DNA of 64,000 nt. Source: Bathynomus jamesi (taxonomy: Eukaryota; Arthropoda; Malacostraca; Isopoda; Cirolanidae). The notes under the pieces are model-generated. The model made no database searches. It saw only the letters and a program-made list of their open reading frames with translations, and was not told where the DNA came from. The stretch spans positions 62,001-126,000 of the forward strand of contig JAJOZX010009442.1 in assembly GCA_023014485.1 (NCBI GenBank), in the 5' to 3' direction. This document shows positions 49,067-63,283 of this stretch, in pieces (positions within the stretch are counted from its first letter, which is position 1; every line of letters begins with the position of its first letter). The translations under genes were made by a program, and so were the position numbers.

Positions 49067-49701
49067 GAAATTCGCACCTAGGTTAGATTCCATTCTCCCG
49101 ACACCGGAAGGGCATTTTCATTAAGTACATTCGCACAAATATAAAACTATCTTCCTGTTCTAAACATACAGAGTCTATTATTTTTTTACATAATTATTAC
49201 ATTTATTATTAAATTTATTACATTTAATATTGCATAATTATTTATTACAGAAATTATAAATTTATTATTAATTGGTTATTATAATTGTTGTTTATTATAC
49301 AGAACTTATAAACCGAAAAACGAATGAAAAAAGCCGATTAGGAAACAATCCAGAGACCATTGAGAAATTTGCACCTAGGTTAGATACCGTTCTCCCGACA
49401 CCGGAAGGGCATTTTATTACAGGGTCCGCTTATAAGTACATTCCCACAAATTAAAACTATCTTCTTGTTCTATACATACAGATTCTAATATTTTGACATA
49501 ATTACTGCATTTATTATTGCATTTACATTTTTTTTAACACTTATTATTATTACCTTTACCCTAATTATTAAATTATAATATTATCTTTATTATTACATCT
49601 GTTGCATTTATATTTATTTCCACATTTATTACTTCCATTATTACATTTACTAAAAGCGAGTAAGGAAACAATCCAACCAGAGACATTTAAGAAATTCACA
49701 C

Positions 49702-50081
49702 TTAGGTTCGAACACGTTCCCACGACTCCGTAAGGGATTTTTTTACCAAGAATCTCATTAAAGGGTCTAACTTATAAGTACCTTCGCACAAATTAAAATT
49801 ATCTACTTTTTCTATACACACAGATTCTATTATTTTTCTTTTGACATAATTATTACATTTATAAAGTACCTTACTTGATTCCAATCTATAGCATGATTAT
49901 TTTGGCTGGCGTGATAAAAAATGGCATTATTAGTATTACAACTTCTGAAGGCATATTTGTGTTCTTTAATAGGGGTTTCAATATTTCTTCCAGTTTCTCC
50001 CACGTATACTAAATCACAACTTTTACAGGGAATGCTGTAGACACAGGCTTGTTCCTCTTTTGCAACGTTATTCCTAACCAA
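49702..50081 (-). pseudogene. PLE GIY-YIG fragment, unit 31
   Basis: EN copy with a single base loss in TTGATTCCAATC (about 49880), after HAIDW. Both halves are open. Confidence 0.86.
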
Positions 50082-50615
50082 TTCCCAAAAAGATTCCGGT
50101 TAGCTTTAGACAAGCTCAGGAAGAATGAAGCAATATTTGTCACTAAAGCGGACAAAAGTAACACTGTGGTTATTTTGGACAAGTGTGATTATAAACAAAA
50201 AATGGAAGCGTTACTTAGTGATGAATTCACCTACACCAAAGTGAGATCGTCCCCCCTAAAGCGTCTTTCTGCCGAATTCAACAAAACCATCAGGAACTTA
50301 TTAAGATGTCCCGGCGATTGATCCTAAAAGATTTCTACAGATTAACCCAAAACTCCCCCACATTTACGGCCTACCCAAAACCCATAAGATTAATATACCA
50401 CTCCGTCCCATTATTTCACACAGGGGTTCCTTTAGTTACAGGTTATCTAAATTTCTTGCAGATAAATTATCCCCATTAATAGACAGAGTTTATTTCCACG
50501 ACAGTTTCGACGCCCACTGGCATCCTCCTCGGGTGGATACAGAAACACGAATGAACCAAAACAAGAGGGAAAACAGTCCAGGGACCGACCGTTAAGAAAT
50601 TCGCACCTAGGTTAG
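50049..50615 (+). pseudogene. PLE RT N-terminal fragment, unit 31 (A)
   Basis: Open to NLL, then a two-A loss (TTATTAAGATG) at about 50303 shifts the frame. Another loss lies near 50572. Confidence 0.86.
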
Positions 50616-51227
50616 ATCCCATTCTCCCGACACCGGAAGGGCATTTTCATTAAGTACATTCGCACAAATTTAAAACTATCTTCCTGTTCTAAACATACAG
50701 AGTCTATTATTTTTTTACGTAATTATTACATTTATTTATAAATTTATTACATTTAATATTGCATATTTATTTATTACAGAAATTATAAATTTATTATTAC
50801 ATTGGTTATTACATTGTTGTTTATTATACAGAACTTATAAATCGAAAAACGAATGAAAAAAGCCGATTAGGAAACAATCCAGAGACCATTGAGAAATTTG
50901 CACCTAGGTTAGATACCGTTCTCCCGACACCGGAAGGGCATTTTTACAGGGTCCGCTTATAAGTACATTCCCACAATTAAAACTATCTTCTTGTTCTATA
51001 CATACAGATTCTAATATTTTGACATAATTACTGCATTTATTATTGCATTTACATTTTTTTTAACACTTTATTATTACCTTTACCCTAATTATTAAATTTA
51101 TAATATTATCTTTATTATTACATCTGTTGCATTTATATTTATTTCCACATTTATTACTTCCATTATTACATTTACTAAAAGCGAGTAAGGAAACAGTCCA
51201 ATCCAGAGACATTTAAGAAATTCACAC

Positions 51228-51607
51228 TTAGGTTCGAACACGTTCCCACGACTCCGTAAGGGATTTTTTGACCAAGAATCTCATTAAAGGGTCTAACTTA
51301 TAAGTACCTTCGCACAAATTAAAATTATCTACTTTTTCTATACACACAGATTCTATTATTTTTCTTTTGACATAATTATTACATTTATAAAGTACCTTAC
51401 TTGATTCCCAATCTATAGCATGATTATTTTGGCTGGCGTGATAAAAAATGGCATTATTAGTATTACAACTTCTGAAGGCATATTTGTGTTCTTTAATAGG
51501 GTTTCAATATTTCTTCTAGTTTCTCCCACGTATAATAAATCACAACTTTTACAGGGAATGCTGTAGACACAGGCTTGTTCCTCTTTTGCAACGTTATTCC
51601 TAACCAA
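51228..51607 (-). pseudogene. PLE GIY-YIG fragment, unit 32 (LLY/RR subtype)
   Basis: LLYVGETRR copy with one G lost in AATAGGGTTTC (about 51500), shifting the frame inside the TPIKEH block. Confidence 0.86.
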
Positions 51608-52180
51608 TTCCCAAAAAGATTCCGGTTAGCTTTAGACAAGCTCAGGAAGAATGAAGCAATATTTGTCACTAAAGCGGACAAAAGTAACACTGTGGTTATT
51701 TTGGACAAGTGTGATTATAAACAAAAAATGGAAGCGTTACTTAGTGATGAATTCACCTACACCAAAGTGAGATCGTCCCCCCTAAAGCGTCTTTCTGCCG
51801 AATTCAACAAAACCATCAGGAACTTATTAAAAGATGTCCCGGCGATTGATCCTAAAAGATTTCTACAGATTAACCCAAAACTCCCCCACATTTACGGCCC
51901 ACCCAAAACCCATAAGATTAATATACCACTCCGTCCCATTATTTCACACAGGGGTTCCTTTAGTTACAGGTTATCTAAATTTCTTGCAGATAAATTATCC
52001 CCATTAGTTGGTAAATTTTCAGGCTCGCACATCACTAATTCCTGTGACTTTATTAACAAAGTTATGTCCTTAGATTTAAAACGGGGAAGAATGATTTGCA
52101 CACAGGGGAACTACCTCTTCTTGATGGTCCTACAAAGAGCAACAACAAGTAGTCAGGCCCCTTGGCAACATGCTAGATGA
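51575..52180 (+). pseudogene. PLE RT N-terminal fragment, unit 32 (B, open frame)
   Basis: Open 201-codon B-type copy. A lost C in AGGCCCCTTGG makes it end in QAPWQHAR and overlap the B tail frame (52177-52380) by four bases. Confidence 0.88.
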
Positions 52181-52958
52181 ATATGAAAATAAAAACCCAC
52201 TCTAATAGACAGAGTTTATTTCCACGACAGTTTCGACGCCCACTGGCATCCTCCTCGGGTGGATACAGAAACACGAATGAACCAAAACAAGAGGGAAAAA
52301 CAGTCCAGGGACCGACCGTTAAGAAATTCGCACCTAGGTTAGATCCCATTCTCCCGACACCGGAAGGGCATTTTCATTAAGTACATTCGCACAAATTTAA
52401 AACTATCTTCCTGTTCTAAACATACAGAGTCTATTATTTTTTTACATAATTATTACATTTATTATTAAATTTATTACATTTATATTGCATAATTATTTAT
52501 TACAGAAATTATAAATTTATTATTACATTGGTTATTACATTGTTGTTTATTATACAGAACTTATAAACCGAAAAACGAATGAAAAAAGCCAATTAGGAAA
52601 CAATCCAGAGACCATTGAGAAATTTGCACCTAGGTTAGATACCGTTCTCCCGACACCTGAAAGGCATTTTATTACAGGGTCCGCTTATAAGTACATTCCC
52701 ACAAATTAAAACTATCTTCTTGTTCTATACATACAGATTTTAATATTTTGACATAATTACTGCATTTATTATTGCATTTACATTTTTTTTAACACTTATT
52801 ATTATTACCTTTACCCTAATTATTAAATTTATAATATTATCTTTATTATTACATCTGTTGCATTTATATTTATTTCCACATTTATTACTTCCATTATTAC
52901 ATTTACTAAAAGCGAGTAAGGAAACAATCCAACCCCGAGACATTTAAGAAATTCACAC

Positions 52959-53335
52959 TTAGGTTCGAACACGTTCCCACGACTCCGTAAGGGATTTTTT
53001 GACCAAGAATCTCATTAAAGGGTCTAACTTATAAGTACCTTCGCACAAATTAAAATTATCTACTTTTTCTATACACACAGATTCTATTATTTTTCTTTTG
53101 ACATAATTATTACATTTATAAAGTACCTTACTTGATTCCAATCTATAGCATGATTATTTTGGCTGGCGTGATAAAAATGGCATTATTAGTATTACAACTT
53201 CTGAAGGCATATTTGTGTTCTTTAATAGGGGTTTCAATATTTCTTCCAGTTTCTCCCACGTATACTAAATCACAAATTTTACAGGGAATGCTGTAGACAC
53301 AGGCTTGTTCCTTTTGCAACGTTATTCCTAACCAA
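52959..53335 (-). pseudogene. PLE GIY-YIG fragment, unit 33
   Basis: EN fragment with losses at GATTCCAATC, GATAAAAATGG and GTTCCTTTTGC. The C-terminal 60 codons are open. Confidence 0.85.
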
Positions 53336-53870
53336 TTCCCAAAAAGATTCCGGTTAGCTTTAGACAAGCTCAGGAAGAATGAAGCAATATTTGTCACTAA
53401 AGCGGACAAAAGTAACACTGTGGTTATTTTGGACAAGTGTGATTATAAACAAAAAATGGAAGCGTTACTTAGTGATGAATTCACCTACACCAAAGTGAGA
53501 TCGTCCCCCCTAAAGCGTCTTTCTGCCGAATTCAACAAACCATCAGGAACTTATTAAAAGATGTCCCGGCGATTGATCCTAAAAGATTCTACAGATTAAC
53601 CCAAAACTCCCCCACATTTACGGCCTACCCAAAACCCATAAGATTAATATACCACTCCGTCCCATTATTTCACACAGGGGTTCCTTTAGTTACAGGTTAT
53701 CTAAATTTCTTGCAGATAAATTATCCCCATTAATAGACAGAGTTTATTTCCACGACAGTTTCGACGCCCACTGGCATCCTCCTCGGGTGGATACAGAAAC
53801 ACGAATGAACCAAAACAAGAGGGAAAAACAGTCCAGGGACCGACCGTTAAGAAATTCGCACCTAGGTTAG
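53305..53870 (+). pseudogene. PLE RT N-terminal fragment, unit 33 (A)
   Basis: A-type RT broken by losses in TTCAACAAACCATC (about 53537) and AAAGATTCTAC (about 53588). It is the counterpart of unit 39 in the 9.94-kb duplication. Confidence 0.85.
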
Positions 53871-54480
53871 ATCCCATTCTCCCGACACCGGAAGGGCATT
53901 TTCATTAAGTACATTCGCACAAATTTAAAACTATCTTCCTGTTCTAAACATACAGAGTCTATTATTTTTTTACATAATTATTACATTTATTATTAAATTT
54001 ATTACATTTAATATTGCATATTTATTTATTACAGAAATTATAAATTTATTATTACATTGGTTATTACATTGTTGTTTATTATACAGAACTTATAAACGAA
54101 AAACGAATGAAAAAAGCCGATTAGGAAACAATCCAGAGACCATTGAGAAATTTGCACCTAGGTTAGATACCGTTCTCCCGACACCGGAAGGCATTTTATT
54201 ACAGGGTCCGCTTATAAGTACATTCCCACAAATTAAAACTATCTTCTTGTTCTATACATACAGATTCTAATATTTTGACATAATTACTGCATTTATTATT
54301 GCATTTACATTTTTTTTAACACTTTATTATTATTTACCCTAATTATTAAATTTATAATATTATCTTTATTATTACATCTGTTGCATTTATATTTATTTCC
54401 ACATTTATTACTTCCATTATTACATTTACTAAAAGCGAGTAAGGAAACAATCCAACCAGAGACATTTAAGAAATTCACAC

Positions 54481-54861
54481 TTAGGTTCGAACACGTTCCC
54501 ACGACTCCGTAAGGGATTTTTTGACCAAGAATCTCATTAAAGGGTCTAACTTATAAGTACCTTCGCACAAATTAAAATTATCTACTTTTTCTATACACAC
54601 AGATTCTATTATTTTTCTTTTGACATAATTATTACATTTATAAAGTACCTTACTTGATTCCCAATCTATAGCATGATTATTTTGGCTGGCGTGATAAAAA
54701 ATGGCATTATTAGTATTACAACTTCTGAAGGCATATTTGTGTTCTTTAATAGGGGTTTCAATATTTCTTCCAGTTTCTCCCACGTATACTAAATCACAAC
54801 TTTTACAGGGAATGCTGTAGACACAGGCTTGTTCCTCTTTTGCAACGTTATTCCTAACCAA
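54481..54861 (-). pseudogene. PLE GIY-YIG fragment, unit 34 (open)
   Basis: Open 126-codon EN copy, AKEEQA, LVYVGETGR subtype. Confidence 0.88.
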
Positions 54862-55397
54862 TTCCCAAAAAGATTCCGGTTAGCTTTAGACAAGCTCAGG
54901 AAGAATGAAGCAATATTTGTCACTAAAGCGGACAAAAGTAACACTGTGGTTATTTTGGACAAGTGTGATTATAAACAAAAAATGGAAGCGTTACTTAGTG
55001 ATGAATTCACCTACACCAAAGTGAGATCGTCCCCCCTAAAGCGTCTTTCTGCCGAATTCAACAAAACCATCAGGAACTTATTAAAGATGTCCCGGCGATT
55101 GATCCTAAAAGATTTCTACAGATTAACCCAAAACTCCCCCACATTTACGGCCTACCCAAAACCCATAAGATTAATATACCACTCCGTCCCATTATTTCAC
55201 ACAGGGGTTCCTTTAGTTACAGGTTATCTAAATTTCTTGCAGATAAATTATCCCCATTAATAGACAGAGTTTATTTCCACGACAGTTTCGACGCCCACTG
55301 GCATCCTCCTCGGGTGGATACAGAAACACGAATGAACCAAAACAAGAGGGAAAAACAGTCCAGGGACCGACCGTTAAGAAATTCGCACCTAGGTTAG
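54829..55397 (+). pseudogene. PLE RT N-terminal fragment, unit 34 (A)
   Basis: Recurrent one-A loss (TTATTAAAGATG) as in units 1, 7 and 19. Otherwise identical in content to unit 15. Confidence 0.87.
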
Positions 55398-56014
55398 ATC
55401 CCATTCTCCCGACACCGGAAGGGCATTTTCATTAAGTACATTCGCACAAATTTAAAACTATCTTCCTGTTCTAAACATACAGAGTCTATTATTTTTTTAC
55501 GTAATTATTACATTTATTATTAAATTTATTACATTTAATATTGCATATTTATTTATTACAGAAATTATAAATTTATTATTACATTGGTTATTACATTGTT
55601 GTTTATTATACAGAACTTATAAATCGAAAAACGAATGAAAAAAGCCGATTAGGAAACAATCCAGAGACCATTGAGAAATTTGCACCTAGGTTAGATACCG
55701 TTCTCCCGACACCGGAAGGGCATTTTATTACAGGGTCCGCTTATAAGTACATTCCCACAAATTAAAACTATCTTCTTGTTCTATACATACAGATTCTAAT
55801 ATTTTGACATAATTACTGCATTTATTATTGCATTTACATTTTTTTTAACACTTATTATTATTACCTTTACCCTAATTATTAAATTTATAATATTATCTTT
55901 ATTATTACATCTGTTGCATTTATATTTATTTCCACATTTATTACTTCCATTATTACATTTACTAAAAGCGAGTAAGGAAACAGTCCAATCCAGAGACATT
56001 TAAGAAATTCACAC

Positions 56015-56395
56015 TTAGGTTCGAACACGTTCCCACGACTCCGTAAGGGATTTTTTGACCAAGAATCTCATTAAAGGGTCTAACTTATAAGTACCTTCGC
56101 ACAAATTAAAATTATCTACTTTTTCTATACACACAGATTCTATTATTTTTCTTTTGACATAATTATTACATTTATAAAGTACCTTACTTGATTCCCAATC
56201 TATAGCATGATTATTTTGGCTGGCGTGATAAAAAATGGCATTATTAGTATTACAACTTCTGAAGGCATATTTGTGTTCTTTAATAGGGGTTTCAATATTT
56301 CTTCTAGTTTCTCCCACGTATAATAAATCACAACTTTTACAGGGAATGCTGTAGACACAGGCTTGTTCCTCTTTTGCAACGTTATTCCTAACCAA
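56015..56395 (-). pseudogene. PLE GIY-YIG fragment, unit 35 (open, LLY/RR subtype)
   Basis: Open 126-codon EN copy with LLYVGETRR next to a B-type RT. Confidence 0.88.
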
Positions 56396-56964
56396 TTCCC
56401 AAAAAGATTCCGGTTAGCTTTAGACAAGCTCAGGAAGAATGAAGCAATATTTGTCACTAAAGCGGACAAAAGTAACACTGTGGTTATTTTGGACAAGTGT
56501 GATTATAAACAAAAAATGGAAGCGTTACTTAGTGATGAATTCACCTACACCAAAGTGAGATCGTCCCCCCTAAAGCGTCTTTCTGCCGAATTCAACAAAA
56601 CCATCAGGAACTTATTAAAAGATGTCCGGCGATTGATCCTAAAAGATTTCTACAGATTAACCCAAAACTCCCCCACATTTACGGCCCACCCAAAACCCAT
56701 AAGATTAATATACCACTCCGTCCCATTATTTCACACAGGGGTTCCTTTAGTTACAGGTTATCTAAATTTCTTGCAGATAAATTATCCCCATTAGTTGGTA
56801 AATTTTCAGGCTCGCACATCACTAATTCCTGTGACTTTATTAACAAAGTTATGTCCTTAGATTTAAAACGGGGAAGAATGATTTGCACACAGGGGAACTA
56901 CCTCTTCTTGATGGTCCTACAAAGAGCAACAACAAGTAGTCAGGCCCCCTTGGCAACATGCTAG
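56363..56964 (+). pseudogene. PLE RT N-terminal fragment, unit 35 (B)
   Basis: B-type RT with GGCCCACCC. A lost C in GATGTCCGGCG (about 56626) shifts the frame after NLLKDV. The B tail (to 57167) has a lost A in GAATATGAAATAAA. Confidence 0.87.
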
Positions 56965-57740
56965 ATGAATATGAAATAAAAACCCACTCTAATAGACAGA
57001 GTTTATTTCCACGACAGTTTCGACGCCCACTGGCATCCTCCTCGGGTGGATACAGAAACACGAATGAACCAAAACAAGAGGGAAAAACAGTCCAGGGACC
57101 GACCGTTAAGAAATTCGCACCTAGGTTAGATCCCATTCTCCCGACACCGGAAGGGCATTTTCATTAAGTACATTCGCACAAATTTAAAACTATCTTCCTG
57201 TTCTAAACATACAGAGTCTATTATTTTTTTACGTAATTATTACATTTATTATTAAATTTATTACATTTAATATTGCATAATTATTTATTACAGAAATTAT
57301 AAATTTATTATTACATTGGTTATTACATTGTTGTTTATTATACAGAACTTATAAACGAAAAACGAAAAAAAAAGCCAATTAGGAAACAATCCAGAGACCA
57401 TTGAGAAATTTGCACCTAGGTTAGATACCGTTCTCCCGACACCTGAAGGCATTTTATTACAGGGTCCGCTTATAAGTACATTCCCACAAATTAAAACTAT
57501 CTTCTTGTTCTATACATACAGATTTTAATATTTTGACATAATTACTGCATTTATTATTGCATTTACATTTTTTTTAACACTTATTATTATTACCTTTACC
57601 CTAATTATTAAATTTATAATATTATCTTTATTATTACATCTGTTGCATTTATATTTATTTCCACATTTATTACTTCCATTATTACATTTACTAAAAGCGA
57701 GTAAGGAAACAATCCAACCAGAGATTTAAGAAATTCACAC

Positions 57741-58119
57741 TTAGGTTCGAACACGTTCCCACGACTCCGTAAGGGATTTTTTACCAAGAATCTCATTAAA
57801 GGGTCTAACTTATAAGTACCTTCGCACAAATTAAAATTATCTACTTTTTCTATACACACAGATTCTATTATTTTTCTTTTGACATAATTATTACATTTAT
57901 AAAGTACCTTACTTGATTCCAAACTATAGCATGATTATTTTGGCTGGCGTGATAAAAAATGGCATTATTTGTATTACAACTTCTGAAGGCATATTTGTGT
58001 TCTTTAATAGGGGTTTCAATATTTCTTCCAGTTTCTCTCACGTATACTAAATCACAAATTTTACAGGGAATGCTGTAGACACAGGCTTGTTCTTCTTTTG
58101 CAACGTTATTCCTAACCAA
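57741..58119 (-). pseudogene. PLE GIY-YIG fragment, unit 36
   Basis: EN copy with private substitutions (YVRETGR, HAIVW) and base losses near 57783 and 57921. It is the counterpart of unit 30 in the 9.94-kb duplication. Confidence 0.84.
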
Positions 58120-59022
58120 TTCCCAAAAAGATTCCGGTTAGATTTAGACAAGCTCAGGAAGAATGAAGCAATATTTGTCACTAAAGCGGACAAAAGTAAC
58201 ACTGTGGTTATTTTGGACAAGTGTGATTATAAACAAAAAATGGAAGCGTTACTTAGTGATGAATTCACCTACACCAAAGTGAGATCGTCCCCCTAAAGCG
58301 TCTTTCTGCCGAATTCAACAAAACCATCAGGAGCTTATTAAAAGATGTCCCGGCGATTGATCCTAAAAGAATTCTACAGATTAACCCAAAACTCCCCACA
58401 TTTACGGCCTACCCAAAACCCATAAGATTAATATACCACTCCGTCCCATTATTTCACAAAGGGGTTCCTTTAGTTACAGGTTATCTAAATTTCTTGCAGA
58501 TAAATTATCCCCATTAATAGACAGAGTTTATTTCCACGACAATTTCGACGCCCACTGGCATCCTCCTCGGGTGGATACAGAAACACGAATGAACCAAAAC
58601 AAGAGGGAAAAACAGTTACTTAGTGATGAATTCACTACACCAAAGTGAGATCGTCCCCCCTAAAGCGTCTTTCTGCCGAATTCAACAAAACCATCAGGAA
58701 CTTATTAAAAGAGTTCCCGGCGATTGATCCTAAAAGATTTCTACAGATTAACCCAAAACTCCCCCACATTTACGGCCTACCCAAAACCCATAAGATTAAT
58801 ATACCACGCCGTCCTATTATTTCACACAGGGGTTCCTTTAGTTACAGGTTATCTAAATTTCTTGCAGATAAATTATCCCCATTAATAGACAGAGTTTATT
58901 TCCACGACAGTTTCGACGCCCACTGGCATCCTCCTCGGGTGGATACAGAAACACGAATGAACCAAAACAAGAGGGAAAAACAGTCCAGGGACCGACCGTT
59001 AAGAAATTCGCACCTAGGTTAG
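58087..59022 (+). pseudogene. Duplicated PLE RT N-terminal fragment, unit 36 (D)
   Basis: Second D-type copy. TTACTTAGTGATG occurs at 58249 and 58616. It shares HDNFDAH in the first half and PRRPIIS in the second with unit 30, so the two D units descend from one duplication event. Unlike unit 30, it is broken by a short C-run (about 58290), CTCCCCACATTT (about 58393) and TTCACTACACC (about 58632). Open again 58645-59022. Confidence 0.87.
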
Positions 59023-59635
59023 ATCCCATTCTCCCGACACCGGAAGGGCATTTTCATTAAGTACATTCGCACAAATTTAAAACTATCTTCCTGTTCTAAA
59101 CATACAGAGTCTATTATTTTTTTACATAATTATTACATTTATTATTAAATTTATTACATTTAATATTGCATAATTATTTATTACAGAAATTATAAATTTA
59201 TTATTAAATTGGTTATTAATTGTTGTTTATTATACAGAACTTATAAACCGAAAAACGAATGAAAAAAGCCGATTAGGAAACAATCCAGAGACCATTGAGA
59301 AATTTGCACCTAGGTTAGATACCGTTCTCCCGACACCGGGGCATTTTATTACAGGGTCCGCTTATAAGTACATTCCCACAAATTAAAACTATCTTCTTGT
59401 TCTATACATACAGATTCTAATATTTTGACATAATTACTGCATTTATTATTGCATTTACATTTTTTTTAACATTTATTATTATTACCTTTACCCTAATTAT
59501 TAAATTTATAATATTATCTTTATTATTACATCTGTTGCATTTATATTTATTTCCACATTTATTACTTCCATTATTACATTTACTAAAAGCGAGTAAGGAA
59601 ACAATCCAACCCAGAGACATTTAAGAAATTCACAC

Positions 59636-60015
59636 TTAGGTTCGAACACGTTCCCACGACTCCGTAAGGGATTTTTTGACCAAGAATCTCATTAAAGGGT
59701 CTAACTTATAAGTACCTTCGCACAAATTAAAATTATCTACTTTTTCTATACACACAGATTCTATTATTTTTCTTTTGACATAATTATTACATTTATAAAG
59801 TACCTTACTTGATTCCCAATCTATAGCATGATTATTTTGGCTGGCGTGATAAAAAATGGCATTATTAGTATTACAACTTCTGAAGGCATATTTGTGTTCT
59901 TTAATAGGGGTTTCAATATTTCTTCCAGTTTCTCCACGTATACTAAATCACAACTTTTACAGGGAATGCTGTAGACACAGGCTTGTTCCTCTTTTGCAAC
60001 GTTATTCCTAACCAA
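59636..60015 (-). pseudogene. PLE GIY-YIG fragment, unit 37
   Basis: EN copy with one C lost in TTTCTCCACG (about 59933), which breaks the frame at YVG. Otherwise intact. Confidence 0.86.
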
Positions 60016-60551
60016 TTCCCAAAAAGATTCCGGTTAGCTTTAGACAAGCTCAGGAAGAATGAAGCAATATTTGTCACTAAAGCGGACAAAAGTAACACTG
60101 TGGTTATTTTGGACAAGTGTGATTATAAACAAAAAATGGAAGCGTTACTTAGTGATGAATTCACCTACACCAAAGTGAGATCGTCCCCCCTAAAGCGTCT
60201 TTCTGCCGAATTCAACAAAACCATCAGGAACTTATTAAAAGATGTCCCGGCGATTGATCCTAAAAGATTTCTACAGATTAACCCAAAACTCCCCCACATT
60301 TACGGCCTACCCAAAACCCATAAGATTAATATACCACTCCGTCCCATTATTTCACACAGGGGTTCCTTTAGTTACAGGTTATCTAAATTTCTTGCAGATA
60401 AATTATCCCCATTAATAGACAGAGTTTATTTCCACGACAGTTTCGACGCCCACTGGCATCCTCCTCGGTGGATACAGAAACACGAATGAACCAAAACAAG
60501 AGGGAAAAACAGTCCAGGGACCGACCGTTAAGAAATTCGCACCTAGGTTAG
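59983..60551 (+). pseudogene. PLE RT N-terminal fragment, unit 37 (A)
   Basis: Open through all RT homology. A lost G in CCTCGGTGG (about 60467) ends the frame early (168 codons), in the unassigned tail. Confidence 0.88.
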
Positions 60552-61168
60552 ATCCCATTCTCCCGACACCGGAAGGGCATTTTCATTAAGTACATTCGCA
60601 CAAATTTAAAACTATCTTCCTGTTCTAAACATACAGAGTCTATTATTTTTTTACGTAATTATTACATTTATTATTAAATTTATTACATTTAATATTGCAT
60701 ATTTATTTATTACAGAAATTATAAATTTATTATTACATTGGTTATTACATTGTTGTTTATTATACAGAACTTATAAATCGAAAAACGAATGAAAAAAGCC
60801 GATTAGGAAACAATCCAGAGACCATTGAGAAATTTGCACCTAGGTTAGATACCGTTCTCCCGACACCGGAAGGGCATTTTATTACAGGGTCCGCTTATAA
60901 GTACATTCCCACAAATTAAAACTATCTTCTTGTTCTATATATACAGATTCTAATATTTTGACATAATTACTGCATTTATTATTGCATTTACATTTTTTTT
61001 AACACTTATTATTATTACCTTTACCCTAATTATTAAATTTATAATATTATCTTTATTATTACATCTGTTGCATTTATATTTATTTCCACATTTATTACTT
61101 CCATTATTACATTTACTAAAAGCGAGTAAGGAAACAGTCCAATCCAGAGACATTTAAGAAATTCACAC

Positions 61169-61549
61169 TTAGGTTCGAACACGTTCCCACGACTCCGTAA
61201 GGGATTTTTTGACCAAGAATCTCATTAAAGGGTCTAACTTATAAGTACCTTCGCACAAATTAAAATTATCTACTTTTTCTATACACACAGATTCTATTAT
61301 TTTTCTTTTGACATAATTATTACATTTATAAAGTACCTTACTTGATTCCCAATCTATAGCATGATTATTTTGGCTGGCGTGATAAAAAATGGCATTATTA
61401 GTATTACAACTTCTGAAGGCATATTTGTGTTCTTTAATAGGGGTTTCAATATTTCTTCTAGTTTCTCCCACGTATAATAAATCACAACTTTTACAGGGAA
61501 TGCTGTAGACACAGGCTTGTTCCTCTTTTGCAACGTTATTCCTAACCAA
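61169..61549 (-). pseudogene. PLE GIY-YIG fragment, unit 38 (open, LLY/RR subtype)
   Basis: Open 126-codon EN copy with LLYVGETRR, matching unit 16 at an offset of 36,712 bp. Confidence 0.89.
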
Positions 61550-62119
61550 TTCCCAAAAAGATTCCGGTTAGCTTTAGACAAGCTCAGGAAGAATGAAGCA
61601 ATATTTGTCACTAAAGCGGACAAAAGTAACACTGTGGTTATTTTGGACAAGTGTGATTATAAACAAAAAATGGAAGCGTTACTTAGTGATGAATTCACCT
61701 ACACCAAAGTGAGATCGTCCCCCCTAAAGCGTCTTTCTGCCGAATTCAACAAAACCATCAGGAACTTATTAAAAGATGTCCCGGCGATTGATCCTAAAAG
61801 ATTTCTACAGATTAACCCAAAACTCCCCCACATTTACGGCCCACCCAAAACCCATAAGATTAATATACCACTCCGTCCCATTATTTCACACAGGGGTTCC
61901 TTTAGTTACAGGTTATCTAAATTTCTTGCAGATAAATTATCCCCATTAGTTGGTAAATTTTCAGGCTCGCACATCACTAATTCCTGTGACTTTATTAACA
62001 AAGTTATGTCCTTAGATTTAAAACGGGGAAGAATGATTTGCACACAGGGGAACTACCTCTTCTTGATGGTCCTACAAAGAGCAACAACAAGTAGTCAGGC
62101 CCCCTTGGCAACATGCTAG
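61517..62119 (+). pseudogene. PLE RT N-terminal fragment, unit 38 (B, open frame)
   Basis: Open 200-codon B-type copy, same protein as unit 16. B tail frame 62120-62323. Confidence 0.89.
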
Positions 62120-62902
62120 ATGAATATGAAAATAAAAACCCACTCTAATAGACAGAGTTTATTTCCACGACAGTTTCGACGCCCACTGGCATCCTCCTCG
62201 GGTGGATACAGAAACACGAATGAACCAAAACAAGAGGGAAAAACAGTCCAGGGACCGACCGTTAAGAAATTCGCACCTAGGTTAGATCCCATTCTCCCGA
62301 CACCGGAAGGGCATTTTCATTAAGTACATTCGCACAAATTTAAAACTATCTTCCTGTTCTAAACATACAGAGTCTATTATTTTTTTACATAATTATTACA
62401 TTTATTATTAAATTTATTACATTTAATATTGCATAATTATTTATTACAGAAATTATAAATTTATTATTACATTGGTTATTACATTGTTGTTTATTATACA
62501 GAACTTATAAACCGAAAAACGAATGAAAAAAGCCAATTAGGAAACAATCCAGAGACCATTGAGAAATTTGCACCTAGGTTAGATACCGTTCTCCCGACAC
62601 CTGAAAGGCATTTTATTACAGGGTCCGCTTATAAGTACATTCCCACAAATTAAAACTATCTTCTTGTTCTATACATACAGATTTTAATATTTTGACATAA
62701 TTACTGCATTTATTATTGCATTTACATTTTTTTTAACACTTATTATTATTACCTTTACCCTAATTATTAAATTTATAATATTATCTTTATTATTACATCT
62801 GTTGCATTTATATTTATTTCCACATTTATTACTTCCATTATTACATTTACTAAAAGCGAGTAAGGAAACAATCCAACCCCGAGACATTTAAGAAATTCAC
62901 AC

Positions 62903-63283
62903 TTAGGTTCGAACACGTTCCCACGACTCCGTAAGGGATTTTTTGACCAAGAATCTCATTAAAGGGTCTAACTTATAAGTACCTTCGCACAAATTAAAAT
63001 TATCTACTTTTTCTATACACACAGATTCTATTATTTTTCTTTTGACATAATTATTACATTTATAAAGTACCTTACTTGATTCCCAATCTATAGCATGATT
63101 ATTTTGGCTGGCGTGATAAAAAATGGCATTATTAGTATTACAACTTCTGAAGGCATATTTGTGTTCTTTAATAGGGGTTTCAATATTTCTTCCAGTTTCT
63201 CCCACGTATACTAAATCACAACTTTTACAGGGAATGCTGTAGACACAGGCTTGTTCCACTTTTGCAACGTTATTCCTAACCAA
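62903..63283 (-). pseudogene. PLE GIY-YIG fragment, unit 39 (open)
   Basis: Open 126-codon EN copy, AKVEQA subtype, following a B unit. Confidence 0.89.

Larger units (their letters stand above)
47805..49701. repeat. D-type unit with internal duplication (unit 30)
   Basis: This is an A unit whose RT carries a direct duplication. The segment beginning TTACTTAGTGATG occurs at 48311 and again at 48680, a period of 369 bp or exactly 123 codons. RT therefore stays open as one long frame. The junction joins GGGAAAAACAG to TTACTTAG. The two halves have diverged (for example HDNFDAH versus HDSFDAH, and PLRP versus PRRP), so the duplication is not a recent copying artefact. A second D unit lies at 57741-59635. 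Confidence 0.9.
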